From: Puteibacter caeruleilacunae
GTDB taxonomy: Bacteria > Bacteroidota > Bacteroidia > Bacteroidales > Prolixibacteraceae
Assembly (NCBI GenBank): GCA_005217565.1
Contig: SJCO01000010.1
Location: 124,001 to 188,000, forward strand
DNA: 64,000 nt
Direction: 5' to 3'
A program made the translations under genes and the position numbers. Below the pieces are notes generated by a model. It saw nothing but the letters and a program-made list of their open reading frames with translations, searched no databases and was not told the origin of the DNA. Positions 1 to 7,960 of the stretch are shown here, in pieces. Each line of letters begins with the position of its first letter. The stretch's first letter is position 1.

Positions 1-384
1 AACCATCTCTTTCATTGCTGGCCAATAATTTTCCTCAGGAAATTGATTGTAGACAAAATCCTCAAGACCATACTCCTGTATCATTCCATCAACATCGACA
101 TCCTTACAAATCAAACTAACAATTGCGTGGGCATCTGATTGTAGAAATTCATTGATTGTCCGAAAAAAATCTGATGAAGGAACTCGATCTTCCAACCAAA
201 AAGCACGATATCCCTGCTGTAGTAATAGTTCGGTATTGGTTGTTTCGCGGGTAGTTAGAGAGATAATCTGATTAAATCCTTTGTGTTCAACATACTCAAC
301 AACTGTATTTCCAACAGCTACGCTGCAGAACACAAATTGAAGTAAAATCCATATGTTTAAAACAAATCTAATCGTGGATTGCAT
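1..384 (-). CDS. PI-PLC-like phosphodiesterase, N-terminal part (cut by window edge)
   Basis: The open frame runs from an ATG at 384 to the window edge (128 codons, no stop), so only the N-terminal part is present. The start is well placed: a strong GGGAGGAAAG ribosome site directly precedes it. Residues 1-25 form a signal peptide (basic N-terminus, then a Leu/Ile/Phe-rich core), so the product is exported. The following sequence carries the pattern of PI-PLC X-domain-like proteins: a 'GYRAFWLE' segment like the ring of strands behind the active site, an acidic helix followed by 'AIVSLICKD', and 'YWPAMKEMV', which matches the WP-x-x-x-x-M element of that superfamily. The catalytic histidines are not identifiable in this fragment. 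It probably hydrolyses a phosphodiester lipid or sugar-phosphate, but the substrate cannot be told. Confidence 0.65.
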   Translation of the reverse strand, partial: MQSTIRFVLNIWILLQFVFCSVAVGNTVVEYVEHKGFNQIISLTTRETTNTELLLQQGYRAFWLEDRVPSSDFFRTINEFLQSDAHAIVSLICKDVDVDGMIQEYGLEDFVYNQFPEENYWPAMKEMV

Positions 385-404
385 CTTTCCTCCCGGGTTT
401 TTTA

Positions 405-412
405 CAAAGCTA
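405..412 (-). promoter_or_regulatory. -7 promoter element for the PI-PLC-like gene
   Basis: On the minus strand this reads TAGCTTTG, an exact TAnnTTTG Bacteroidota -7 box, about 20 bases before the start codon at 384. No clear -33 TTG is seen at the usual spacing. Confidence 0.5.
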
Positions 413-539
413 TAATTTTCCTGAAAAAAATTAACCAGTCAAACAATAAGTTTAACCAAAAGAGACAGGAGAAATAAGTTTTATTAGTAAAAAGAAAGAA
501 TATAGCAGCAATTGGTTCTAAGTACCAATATCGCTCAAT

Positions 540-1490
540 TTAATCTTTCAACACCCATGCTGAAAGTCCGCTATTGTTTTCCTGAAGCGCTCTTGCTGCA
601 CGCAAGGCCTCACGTTCAGTTGTGTACGAGTCCATCGAAACCCTAAAATAGCCATTACTCAATTTAAAAACTTTAGGCTGATGACCTTCCTGGGTTAATT
701 CCGTCTCATATTTGTGGGCATTCACTTCACGCTTAAAACTACCAACAATAAGATGAAACTTCTTCTCCTCAACAGCTTTGCTTTTCTTCACTGCTATTAA
801 TTTCGCCTCTTCCATATCTTTCACTGCATCAGCAAGTGTAATCTTAGGCATCTCAATGGCAGGATCTACATTCCTTGTCATCGTTATTTCTGGAAGAATA
901 CTCGACATTTCAGACTTGGCGATATTTTTATTCTTCACCGGAATAGTACATAAGGCAAACAACAAAGGCAAGGCAACTGTTAATTGCTTAATTCGTCGTT
1001 TATTGAACTGCACTTTTACAGCCTCACGCTTTGGCAGGCTAACAGGCGCAGGATTCAATGCTTCGCGCATACTAAGTTCATGGAAAAATATATTGTCTAA
1101 ACCAAACGAATCGGTTAGAAGATTTTCTTTCTGCTGTGGTTCAAAAAGGATATTATGAGACTTATCATAGCGAATATTACCAATATTCTCAAACTCTACC
1201 ACTTCACCCTTTTCCAACAAATGCAACGTCTCCTCAACAAACGCAGCAACTTTATTTTTCGCATCCAAATAGCCAATACCTTCCTCCTCAACAATCCAGT
1301 TTATTAACAATCCATCGTTTTTCGAAAGCTTACTGTTGAAAACAATTTCGCGCGATGGTGCCATAAAACGATGCGTTAACTGATCCAATTGAGCAGGTTT
1401 ATAGTTAGCCACAAAACCGCCTAAATCAGGGATAATCACACAGTCATGAAGAAGAATGATCTTACTTATTGATGTTCGTAATTCTGCCAT
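540..1490 (-). CDS. HU-CCDC81 and SPOR domain-containing protein
   Basis: The 316-residue product begins with a pair of HU-like DNA-binding folds (about residues 1-145; 'ISKIILLHDCVIIPDLGGFVAN' region and the second 'NIGNIRYDKSHNI' region), as in the bacterial HU-CCDC81 family. A single hydrophobic segment follows near residues 168-186, then a charged linker, and a C-terminal SPOR domain (about 243-315; 'FHLIVGSFKREVNAHKYE'), which binds denuded septal peptidoglycan. The order places the HU part in the cytoplasm and the SPOR domain in the periplasm, so the protein could link the nucleoid or cytoplasmic face to the division site. That role is inference. It stands alone, divergent from galE, with the ATG at 1490 as the only sensible start. 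Confidence 0.85.
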   Translation of the reverse strand: MAELRTSISKIILLHDCVIIPDLGGFVANYKPAQLDQLTHRFMAPSREIVFNSKLSKNDGLLINWIVEEEGIGYLDAKNKVAAFVEETLHLLEKGEVVEFENIGNIRYDKSHNILFEPQQKENLLTDSFGLDNIFFHELSMREALNPAPVSLPKREAVKVQFNKRRIKQLTVALPLLFALCTIPVKNKNIAKSEMSSILPEITMTRNVDPAIEMPKITLADAVKDMEEAKLIAVKKSKAVEEKKFHLIVGSFKREVNAHKYETELTQEGHQPKVFKLSNGYFRVSMDSYTTEREALRAARALQENNSGLSAWVLKD

Positions 1491-1656
1491 TTGGTTGCAC
1501 TTGATTTAATTCAAAGATAAATAATTTGAATTTGACTGCCAAGTCTAAGTTATTAACAATATACACTCCTCTTTCGGTCACTATCTGATAGTTACCAAAT
1601 TCTGAAATTTATTTCACTCTTTTAGATATTGCATCCATCTGGAATATTATAATTAC

Positions 1657-1664
1657 TATTTTTG
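1657..1664 (+). promoter_or_regulatory. -7 promoter element for galE
   Basis: TATTTTTG fits the Bacteroidota TAnnTTTG -7 consensus, about 53 bases before the galE ATG. The matching -33 TTG (1629-1631) is a few bases too far, so only the -7 box is convincing. Confidence 0.4.
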
Positions 1665-1716
1665 TGGCTAAAATTAACCGGAATAACAAAACATTTTGAT
1701 TAAGGAGTTTTTTAGC

Positions 1717-2745
1717 ATGAAGAAACAAATATTAGTTACCGGTGGTACTGGGTACATCGGATCACACACAGTGGTAGAGTTGCAACAAGAAGGTTTTGAT
1801 GTTGTTATTGTTGATAACCTTTCAAATTCTAAAATTGAAGTGCTTGACAGCATTGAGAAGATCTCAGGAATTCGTCCTGCATTTGAAAACTTCGACTTAG
1901 CTGATGCAACTAAGACTGATGAATTTTTCGCCAAATACACCAATGTAGAGGCAATCATTCATTTTGCTGCATCTAAAGCTGTAGGAGAGTCGGTTGAACT
2001 TCCATTGTTGTACTACCGAAACAACTTGTGTTCATTGATGAACCTAATGGAGTGCATGAAAAAATATGAAGTTAAGAATTTGGTATTCTCTTCATCATGT
2101 ACAGTATACGGTCAGCCTGATGTATTGCCTGTAACTGAAGAAACACCTCGTAAAGATGCTGAATCACCATATGGTAATACTAAGCGTATCTGCGAAGATA
2201 TTATTAGTGACACAGTATCAGCAAATCCTGAATTGAATGGTATCGCATTGCGTTACTTCAATCCAATTGGTGCTCATGAGTCGGCATTAATCGGTGAGTT
2301 CCCTACAGGAGTTCCTAACAACCTTGTGCCATTTATCACCCAGACTGCTGCAGGTATTCGTGAGCAGTTGAGCGTATTTGGTGACGACTATGATACAGCT
2401 GATGGATCATGTATCCGTGACTTTATCAACGTTGTTGACCTTGCTAAAGCACACGTTGTTGCTATCAAACGTCAGTTGGAAGGTAACTGCAAAGCAAACT
2501 ACGAGGTATTCAACCTGGGTACTGGTAACGGAAGCTCAGTATTGGAATTGATCAACGCATTTGAGAAATCAACTGGTGTTAAGTTAAACTACAAAATCGT
2601 TGAGCGTCGTGCAGGTGATATCGAAAAGATCTACGCCAACACTACTTATGCTAACGAAGAGCTAGGATGGAAAGCAGAAAAAGGTTTGGAAGAAACTCTT
2701 CTTACTGCCTGGAACTGGGAAAAAAACATCCGAGGCATCAAATAA
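1717..2745 (+). CDS. galE: UDP-glucose 4-epimerase
   Basis: This short-chain dehydrogenase-fold enzyme interconverts UDP-glucose and UDP-galactose in the Leloir pathway and supplies UDP-galactose for cell-surface glycans. The N-terminal NAD-binding motif TGGTGYIGSH and the catalytic Ser/Tyr/Lys set ('SSSCTVYG' and 'SPYGNTK', a YxxxK motif) are all present, as is the C-terminal 'RAGDIEKIYAN' region. Length is normal at 342 residues. A TTG-initiated extension from 1696 is possible, but AAGGAG at 1702-1707 is correctly spaced for the ATG at 1717, so that start is used. The gene is monocistronic, with a strong terminator right after the stop. Codon use looks more optimised than in its neighbours, which hints at high expression. 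Confidence 0.96.
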   Translation: MKKQILVTGGTGYIGSHTVVELQQEGFDVVIVDNLSNSKIEVLDSIEKISGIRPAFENFDLADATKTDEFFAKYTNVEAIIHFAASKAVGESVELPLLYYRNNLCSLMNLMECMKKYEVKNLVFSSSCTVYGQPDVLPVTEETPRKDAESPYGNTKRICEDIISDTVSANPELNGIALRYFNPIGAHESALIGEFPTGVPNNLVPFITQTAAGIREQLSVFGDDYDTADGSCIRDFINVVDLAKAHVVAIKRQLEGNCKANYEVFNLGTGNGSSVLELINAFEKSTGVKLNYKIVERRAGDIEKIYANTTYANEELGWKAEKGLEETLLTAWNWEKNIRGIK

Positions 2746-2773
2746 GACAACGTTTATAACATTATAAACTGCA

Positions 2774-2811
2774 ACACCCCAGGTCTTCTATAGATCTGGG
2801 GTGTTTTTTTT
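2774..2811 (+). terminator. Rho-independent terminator of galE
   Basis: A 13-bp stem (ACACCCCAGGTCT pairing with AGATCTGGGGTGT, one G-U pair) closes a four-base loop and is followed by a run of eight T. Confidence 0.92.
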
Positions 2812-2841
2812 ATCCCCTCAATGACCTTTCTGTCTTCTTTT

Positions 2842-2936
2842 CACTATTTCTACCCTATACATTCCCTATCCTTTCCCTATCTCATCTCTATTAGTTTAAT
2901 AGGGAAAACATAGGTTTTAGACGGTTTTGATAGGGG
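2842..2936. repeat. 11-bp-periodic CNCTAT array with inverted ATAGG half
   Basis: In the 346-base gap between galE and rfbB, CNCTAT hexamers recur at exactly 11-base steps: CACTAT at 2842, CCCTAT at 2853, 2864 and 2875, and CTCTAT at 2886. The array then flips to the opposite orientation: ATAGGG at 2899, ATAGGT at 2910 (again 11 bases) and ATAGGG at 2930. The flip creates a perfect inverted repeat, TTTCCCTAT (2872-2880) with ATAGGGAAA (2899-2907), and a smaller nested one, CTATTA-GTT-TAATAG (2888-2902). Direct repeats at 11-bp spacing are the usual target layout of OmpR/PhoB-type response regulators; here the protein is unknown. The most likely regulated gene is rfbB. Confidence 0.6.
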
Positions 2937-2959
2937 GAAGAGATCCCGAAAAGAGGAGT

Positions 2960-2973
2960 TCTGGGTACCCAGA
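2960..2973. promoter_or_regulatory. 14-bp perfect palindrome upstream of rfbB
   Basis: TCTGGGTACCCAGA is a perfect palindrome without a central gap, about 120 bases before rfbB and 24 bases after the phased hexamer array. It could be the operator of a dimeric regulator; no T-run follows it, so it is not a terminator. Confidence 0.35.
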
Positions 2974-3091
2974 TCCTTCCTGAGTCTTTACCAATACCAC
3001 CAAGTAACACTTCCCTCTAACATTTCTATCGCTTTATTTTTCATTTGCATAAAATGCTTGTAAATTCGCTCACAAATTAAAAATCACAGCA

Positions 3092-4147
3092 ATGGGTAAA
3101 ACAATTCTCATCACCGGAGGAGCCGGATTTATTGGCTCTCATGTTGTTCGTTTATTCGTCAACAAATATCCTCAATATAAGATCGTTAATCTGGATGCAT
3201 TAACCTATGCAGGTAATTTGGAGAATCTGCGTGATGTGGAGAATGCTCCCAACTATGAATTTGTAAAAGGAGATATTACAGATGGGGATTTCATCCAAAA
3301 GCTGTTTGCCGATTATACATTCGATGGTGTACTGCATTTAGCTGCAGAATCACATGTCGATCGTTCCATCGCCAATCCAATGGAATTTATCATGACCAAC
3401 ATCGTAGGAACGGTAAATCTGTTAAATGCAGCACGTCATGCATGGGATGGTAATTTTGAAGACAAACGTTTTTACCACATCTCAACCGATGAGGTATATG
3501 GATCGCTGGGAGATACCGGCTTCTTCACCGAGGAAACTGCTTATGATCCTCGCAGTCCGTATTCTGCATCAAAGGCAAGTTCAGATCATCTGGTAAGGGC
3601 TTACTTCCACACGTATAAATTACCTGTGGTATTGTCGAACTGCTCGAACAACTATGGACCGAACCAGTTCCCTGAAAAACTCATTCCACTGGCCATTAAC
3701 AATATTGAGAATAACCGCCCAATACCTATCTATGGTAAAGGTGAGAACATTCGCGACTGGCTGTATGTCGTTGATCATGCACGTGCCATTGATGTGGTTT
3801 ATCACCAGGGTGTATTGGGGGAGACATACAATATCGGTGGAAATAATGAGTGGACTAACATTGATTTGATTCATGTACTTTGCGAAGTAATGGACAAGAA
3901 ACTGGGACGAGAGCCAGGTACTTCTGCCAAGCTAATCACCTTTGTAAAAGACAGGGCAGGTCATGATCTACGCTACGCTATTGATGCAACAAAGATCAAG
4001 AATGATTTAGACTGGGAACCATCACTTCAATTTCCTGAAGGAATTGAAAGAACTGTCGAATGGTACCTTAACAATAAAGAGTGGATGATCAACATCACAT
4101 CAGGAACCTACCAGGAATATTACGACAAACAATATACTGAAAGATAA
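3092..4147 (+). CDS. rfbB: dTDP-glucose 4,6-dehydratase
   Basis: The enzyme converts dTDP-glucose to dTDP-4-keto-6-deoxyglucose, the second step toward dTDP-rhamnose and other deoxysugars of surface polysaccharides. The NAD-binding motif TGGAGFIGSHVV is at residues 7-18. The dehydratase-specific 'STDEVYGSLG' carries the Asp-Glu pair of the active site, and 'SPYSASKASSDH' gives the catalytic YxxxK. The 'ESHVDRSI' and 'NCSNNYGPNQFPEKLIPL' segments are diagnostic of RfbB/RmlB rather than GalE. Length (351) is typical. The other rml genes (rmlA, C, D) are not in this window. A terminator follows closely and the upstream gap carries an unusual repeat array. Confidence 0.96.
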   Translation: MGKTILITGGAGFIGSHVVRLFVNKYPQYKIVNLDALTYAGNLENLRDVENAPNYEFVKGDITDGDFIQKLFADYTFDGVLHLAAESHVDRSIANPMEFIMTNIVGTVNLLNAARHAWDGNFEDKRFYHISTDEVYGSLGDTGFFTEETAYDPRSPYSASKASSDHLVRAYFHTYKLPVVLSNCSNNYGPNQFPEKLIPLAINNIENNRPIPIYGKGENIRDWLYVVDHARAIDVVYHQGVLGETYNIGGNNEWTNIDLIHVLCEVMDKKLGREPGTSAKLITFVKDRAGHDLRYAIDATKIKNDLDWEPSLQFPEGIERTVEWYLNNKEWMINITSGTYQEYYDKQYTER

Positions 4148-4156
4148 ATTCTTCCA

Positions 4157-4188
4157 AAGGCTGCTCAAATATTCGGGCAGCCTTTTTT
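4157..4188 (+). terminator. Rho-independent terminator of rfbB
   Basis: An 8-bp stem (AAGGCTGC with GCAGCCTT) is followed by a T-run, ten bases after the rfbB stop. Confidence 0.88.
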
Positions 4189-4302
4189 ATTCCCAATTAT
4201 ATCGCATTAACGATTGCTCAATGCTCTTGTCCAGCGAACCTTTCCCTGCGCTTCCCGTTAAATAATTATCCTATATCTGAGAACTTGAAAAAGCTTGAAC
4301 AT

Positions 4303-5055
4303 ATGAAAAAACTAGTTACCCTAATTATGACCGTCCTTATTCTGACGGGGTGTGCTGAGTTACAAACAATAGTAGATCAATACGCCGCTGTATCTCCTGG
4401 TTTAACCAGTCAGGAAGTATCAATGGGACTCAAGGAGGCACTGCGTGTTGGAAGTGTAAATGCAGCAGATATATTAGCTAAACCCGATGGCTTCTTAAAG
4501 GATCAGGCTGTTAAAATCTTATTGCCTCCAGAAGCCCAGGAAGTGAGTAAACATATCAAACTAATTCCTGGAGGAGATAAATTGGTACAGGAAGTAGAAC
4601 TGCGTCTTAATCGCGCTGCTGAAGATGCCGTTAAACAAGCTGCTCCTATATTTGCCAATGCCATCACATCGATGACCATCACCGATGCGTTTAATATTTT
4701 GAAGGGACAGGATAACGCTGCCACTGAATATCTGAGAAGAACAACATCACAGCAGTTGACAGATCTGTTCCAACCAAAGATTGCAACATCATTGGATAAA
4801 AAACTTGTGGCTAACATTTCTACCAATGAATCATGGACTGCTCTTACCACAGAGTACAATAAAGTAGCTAAGTCGATGGTAGGACAGTTGGCCAACATGA
4901 CGCCCATCAATACCAAACTGGATGAATATGTAACGCAAAGAGCCCTTGATGGTCTGTTTATGAAGGTAGCTCTTGAAGAGAAAAAGATAAGAGATAATCC
5001 GGCTGCCAGGATAAGTGATATCCTGAAAAAAGTATTCGGCAGTCAGGATTCATAA
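4303..5055 (+). CDS. DUF4197 domain lipoprotein
   Basis: The 250-residue product starts with a lipoprotein signal (MKKLVTLIMTVLILTGC, lipobox LTGC at about residue 17), so it is anchored by a lipid to the periplasmic side of a membrane. The rest matches the DUF4197 family along its whole length: 'GLKEALRVGSVNA', 'ILLPPEAQEVSKHI', 'AAEDAVKQAAPIFANAI' and a C-terminal 'RALDGLFMKVALEEKKIR' helix are typical. It is predicted to be almost entirely helical. The family has no established function. A TTG 18 bases upstream (4285) would add six residues before the signal peptide; the ATG at 4303 gives a normal lipoprotein N-terminus and is preferred. It stands alone with its own terminator. Confidence 0.88.
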   Translation: MKKLVTLIMTVLILTGCAELQTIVDQYAAVSPGLTSQEVSMGLKEALRVGSVNAADILAKPDGFLKDQAVKILLPPEAQEVSKHIKLIPGGDKLVQEVELRLNRAAEDAVKQAAPIFANAITSMTITDAFNILKGQDNAATEYLRRTTSQQLTDLFQPKIATSLDKKLVANISTNESWTALTTEYNKVAKSMVGQLANMTPINTKLDEYVTQRALDGLFMKVALEEKKIRDNPAARISDILKKVFGSQDS

Positions 5056-5061
5056 AATAAG

Positions 5062-5098
5062 AAAGAGAGGTCTTATAAGTCGACCTCTCTTTTCTTTT
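5062..5098. terminator. Bidirectional terminator between convergent genes
   Basis: An 11-bp perfect stem (AAAGAGAGGTC with GACCTCTCTTT) lies between the DUF4197 gene and the convergent gene ending at 5100. T-rich stretches follow on both strands, best on the plus strand. Confidence 0.85.
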
Positions 5099-5099
5099 G

Positions 5100-5780
5100 C
5101 TACTCTTTATCGGTAATCACGCGACTGGTATCATCGGTGATCAACTTCATTTTTGAATTGAGGTCGACGGTAAGGAACGACAGATAATGCAGACTCCCTT
5201 TAATCTCCTTGATCTTATTTTTTGTGGCGTTGCACTCGGTATTATCCAATTTCAAATCCAGCACTTTCATAGAGGAATCATTTAATCTTATGCGTGAATT
5301 GTTGGCCTCAATATGCACCACTGGCTCAATATTGGGATCAAAGCTACCATCCACTCTTCCGCCCTTAATCTTTATAGAAAACTCATCGGTCTGAAGCTGT
5401 AAAAAGTTAATTCGGTTTCTTTGTTTCCCTTCAATATAGGTTACTTTCGGCGAGAAAAACCGAGGTTTCACATCGGCTGGCAACCCCACATCAGTCACAT
5501 ACAAAGTATCATTACTTATCTTAAATTTAGGTACCTTCATCCCTCCCGTATTGTGAAGATATACCTTGTGATCGTAATCATGCTCAACAGAAAAATGCAT
5601 GCCTGAGTCTGCAACAATCACTGAAAATGGCGGAAGAGATCTCTCATGATAGGTTATTGGCTTACTGGCCTGAATGGTTCTTACATCAGGTCCGTGCAAC
5701 TCAGAGAAAACATATAATAGAAATACTCCTCCAATATTTAATATCAGGTAAGCAATTAACAGCTTGTTACTTTTTTTCAT
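5100..5780 (-). CDS. Membrane-anchored protein of the ABC/GntR operon, unknown function
   Basis: I do not recognise a named family. The 226-residue protein has one N-terminal membrane segment (about residues 7-26) and then an extracytoplasmic region. That region is built of short alternating strands ('FSVIVADSGMHFSVEHD', 'KFKISNDTLYVTDV', 'FSIKIKGGRVDGSF', 'VVHIEANNSRIRLNDSSMKVLDLKLDN'). This ladder of Asn/Ser-rich strands is like the beta-helical head-GIN/DUF2807 domains often found beside regulated ABC exporters. The gene overlaps the GntR gene by 14 bases and is last of four co-transcribed genes, so it probably works with the ABC transporter. It may sense or bind something at the envelope; this is inference from position. 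Confidence 0.6.
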   Translation of the reverse strand: MKKSNKLLIAYLILNIGGVFLLYVFSELHGPDVRTIQASKPITYHERSLPPFSVIVADSGMHFSVEHDYDHKVYLHNTGGMKVPKFKISNDTLYVTDVGLPADVKPRFFSPKVTYIEGKQRNRINFLQLQTDEFSIKIKGGRVDGSFDPNIEPVVHIEANNSRIRLNDSSMKVLDLKLDNTECNATKNKIKEIKGSLHYLSFLTVDLNSKMKLITDDTSRVITDKE

Positions 5781-6144
5781 GGTCGTTGTTTTTTACTTCT
5801 GTGATTAATTCTTGCAAATCTTCGCTAGTCAGATTTAGCAACTTTACCTTATGTATGATCTCCGGGAGTACATTGGAGAAAAATTCGTTTCGCTCTTTAT
5901 TCTTGATGATGTCCATGGCATTGTCTGATATAAAAAATCCTATACCTCGTTGATTCTTAAAAATTCCCTGCTCCTGCAGGTAACTATAGGTACGCATAGC
6001 GGTGTTGCGATTCACCTGCAACTCAGCCGCAATATCCCTTACAGAAGGCACCCGATCGCCAGCCGTCAAACTACCCTCCAATATGCGGGCACACAGATTA
6101 TCGGCAATTTGTAGAAATATACCTTTTGATGATTTAAACTCCAT
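5767..6144 (-). CDS. GntR family regulator, YtrA-type
   Basis: The 125-residue protein has a winged helix-turn-helix at residues 5-75 ('GIFLQIADNLCARILEGSLTAGDRVPSVRDIAAELQVNRNTAMRTYSYLQEQGI'), with the 'G..LPS.R..A..L.VN..T' pattern of GntR proteins. Only a short helical C-terminus follows, which is the mark of the YtrA subfamily: no ligand-binding domain, usually an autorepressor of an ABC transporter operon. Its start codon overlaps the stop of the permease gene (TAATG), and its own end overlaps the next gene, so the four genes form one transcription unit. A GTGT...ACAC palindrome sits just upstream of the first gene and is the obvious target. Confidence 0.88.
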   Translation of the reverse strand: MEFKSSKGIFLQIADNLCARILEGSLTAGDRVPSVRDIAAELQVNRNTAMRTYSYLQEQGIFKNQRGIGFFISDNAMDIIKNKERNEFFSNVLPEIIHKVKLLNLTSEDLQELITEVKNNDHEKK

Positions 6145-6944
6145 TACGCCTCCTTCTCCTTCAGTTTATAATACACAAAGAATAATAGAATCAATGCCCC
6201 TCCTAAACCAACTAAATAGTGGTACCACTGGGTATTGTAAAGATTCCAGAATGATTCATACTCATTGACCTTAATACGCAAACCTTTAGCGTAAACAGGG
6301 AAATAAAATTTGGTCAACATTAACTTCACCACCATATCTAGAATATATAATCCGGCAACCAATAAAGTTGTCTTAAAAAGCTTATATCTATCAAAGAAAA
6401 TCGAACCAGCAAATGCAAAACATAGTGTAGAAAGCATGGTTACAAAAACATCAAGCGGACCATGGATCTTTGATAATACAGGATAAATCTTTGGATCAAA
6501 TAACAAGGAAAAACTAAACCTTGGGATTATACTTGTAAGCTTAATTAAAGTGGCATCTACTGCAAACCAAGCCACATTGGAAGCAATCCAATAAGATAAC
6601 AGCAATATTGGGAAGAACAGGATAATCTTAAAGGCAAACTGCACCAAATACTTTTCCAGGATGGATCCTGGCTGCGACAAATATCCACTTAGTAAATCGC
6701 TGCTTCTTGTTTCCTGAAATGCAGATGTTCCATAAATCAATCCTCCTATGGTACCAAAAAAAAGCATCATTGTTACATAACTTGCTTCATCATAGAATTT
6801 ACCCATCCCGGATATCGCGAAAAACATCAGTATGCAGCAGCTCACAGTTAATACACTAAAAAACGTGAGATAAAACCGATTATTCATCACTGCCTCTTGC
6901 TTCAACAGAAGGACAAAACGTTTAAAACTAAATTGCTTGTTCAT
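6144..6944 (-). CDS. ABC-2 type transporter permease
   Basis: The 266-residue product is a membrane protein with about six transmembrane segments (around residues 28-48, 60-78, 107-130, 160-185, 190-210 and 240-262). This is the size and topology of the permease half of small ABC-2 type exporters. It overlaps the ATPase gene by 17 bases and touches the GntR gene, which fixes its partnership with both. 'GLIYGTSAFQETRSSDLLSGYLSQPGS' shows the cytoplasmic loop between the second and third segments that meets the ATPase in this family. Substrate is unknown; relatives controlled by YtrA-type regulators often deal with envelope stress or peptide antibiotics, which remains inference here. Confidence 0.85.
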   Translation of the reverse strand: MNKQFSFKRFVLLLKQEAVMNNRFYLTFFSVLTVSCCILMFFAISGMGKFYDEASYVTMMLFFGTIGGLIYGTSAFQETRSSDLLSGYLSQPGSILEKYLVQFAFKIILFFPILLLSYWIASNVAWFAVDATLIKLTSIIPRFSFSLLFDPKIYPVLSKIHGPLDVFVTMLSTLCFAFAGSIFFDRYKLFKTTLLVAGLYILDMVVKLMLTKFYFPVYAKGLRIKVNEYESFWNLYNTQWYHYLVGLGGALILLFFVYYKLKEKEA

Positions 6945-7773
6945 AATTATTGGATTTGTGTTTTAGGGACTGATTGGTTAATACTGCATTAAAGAGCAGT
7001 TCAATATCTACATCGGTTTCTTCTCCGTCGGCAGGGGCCATTACACGGTACCCTCCGGCATACGATTCATGGTAAATAACATCAGGAACATCCTGCAATG
7101 ACGCTACCCGCTGAAACTGATAATCACTAGAGATGTTAAACATACTTTCCTGCATGAGTAATTTCCCATTATTCAGAATAACCAACTGATCGATAATCGC
7201 GTCAATGTCTTTTACCTGATGAGTAGAAATAATCACCAACTGTTCATCACATACAGCGCTTACCAATACCTTACGGAAGATACTTTTGGATGGAATATCC
7301 AATCCGTTTGTAGGCTCATCGAGTAATAACAACTTGCAATTGGTTGCCAAAGCAAATGCAATCAAGAACTTCTTTTGGGAACCATGAGACAGTCTTGTTA
7401 ACTTTTGCTTTTCATCGATATCGAACTGGTTTAACAAGCTTGAAAGCTTTTCCTGATCAAACTGAGGATAAAAAGGAGATTTAATGCTTACATACTTTCC
7501 GACTGATATAGGTGGGAAACTATATGTTTCCGGTACAAAGAATAGATCTTCCAAAAAGTTGGGATCACGATCGAATGGTACATAATCATTCACTTTAAAT
7601 CTGCCATTCTTGGGCGATAGCACTCCTGCCATTAGTTTTAACAGGGTTGTTTTGCCAGCACCATTGGTGCCAAGCAGACCAGTAATAGTTCCTTGCTCCA
7701 ACTTCATATTAAATCCATTGAAGAAAGCTCCCTGTTCCTGGTAATTAAATGTAAGGTTGTTAATAGAGATCAT
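6928..7773 (-). CDS. ABC transporter ATP-binding protein
   Basis: The 281-residue ATPase energises the neighbouring permease. Visible motifs are Walker A (GLLGTNGAGKTTLLKL, about residues 33-48), a changed signature 'LSHGSQKK' in place of LSGGQ, Walker B 'KLLLLDEPTNGLD' and the H-loop 'ISTHQ'. The serine-for-glycine-rich signature is common among YtrB/EcsA-like exporters and is not a sign of inactivity. The C-terminal 60 residues after the nucleotide-binding domain are a small extension typical of drug- or peptide-export ATPases. It is the first gene of the operon, with a promoter and operator-like palindrome directly upstream. Confidence 0.93.
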   Translation of the reverse strand: MISINNLTFNYQEQGAFFNGFNMKLEQGTITGLLGTNGAGKTTLLKLMAGVLSPKNGRFKVNDYVPFDRDPNFLEDLFFVPETYSFPPISVGKYVSIKSPFYPQFDQEKLSSLLNQFDIDEKQKLTRLSHGSQKKFLIAFALATNCKLLLLDEPTNGLDIPSKSIFRKVLVSAVCDEQLVIISTHQVKDIDAIIDQLVILNNGKLLMQESMFNISSDYQFQRVASLQDVPDVIYHESYAGGYRVMAPADGEETDVDIELLFNAVLTNQSLKHKSNNYEQAI

Positions 7774-7787
7774 ATGAGTAATTGTTT

Positions 7788-7811
7788 AGTGTCCTATGCT
7801 TCTATGACACG
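7788..7811 (-). promoter_or_regulatory. Candidate GntR/YtrA operator
   Basis: The 24-base segment has GTGTC (7789-7793) and GACAC (7806-7810) as inverted outer arms with near-symmetric CTATG/CTATG cores. It lies 15 bases before the ATPase start and overlaps the predicted transcription start. GTGT-N-ACAC symmetry is what YtrA-type repressors bind, so autoregulation of this operon is likely. Confidence 0.55.
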
Positions 7812-7840
7812 AAAGTCTAGCTTTTTATTTTAAAAACAAA
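7811..7840 (-). promoter_or_regulatory. Promoter of the ABC exporter operon
   Basis: On the minus strand a TTTG (7837-7840) is followed after 17 bases by TAGACTTTC (7811-7819), close to the Bacteroidota TTTG-N17-19-TAnnTTTG promoter. The operator-like palindrome begins immediately downstream. Confidence 0.45.
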
Positions 7841-7920
7841 ATAATTGGGCACATTTTTTCACTCTCACCAACCACCAAAACACCCTAATACACCTTTATT
7901 TACAGGCTTTACAGAAGAAT

Positions 7921-7960
7921 AAAAAAAGAGCTATCGAATTTAACCGATAGCTCTTTTTTA
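7921..7960 (-). terminator. Rho-independent terminator of the PNGase F-like gene
   Basis: A perfect stem (AGAGCTATCG with CGATAGCTCT, extended by A/T pairs) has an 8-base loop and T-runs on both sides. It lies 20 bases beyond the stop of the minus-strand gene ending at 7980. Confidence 0.9.
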
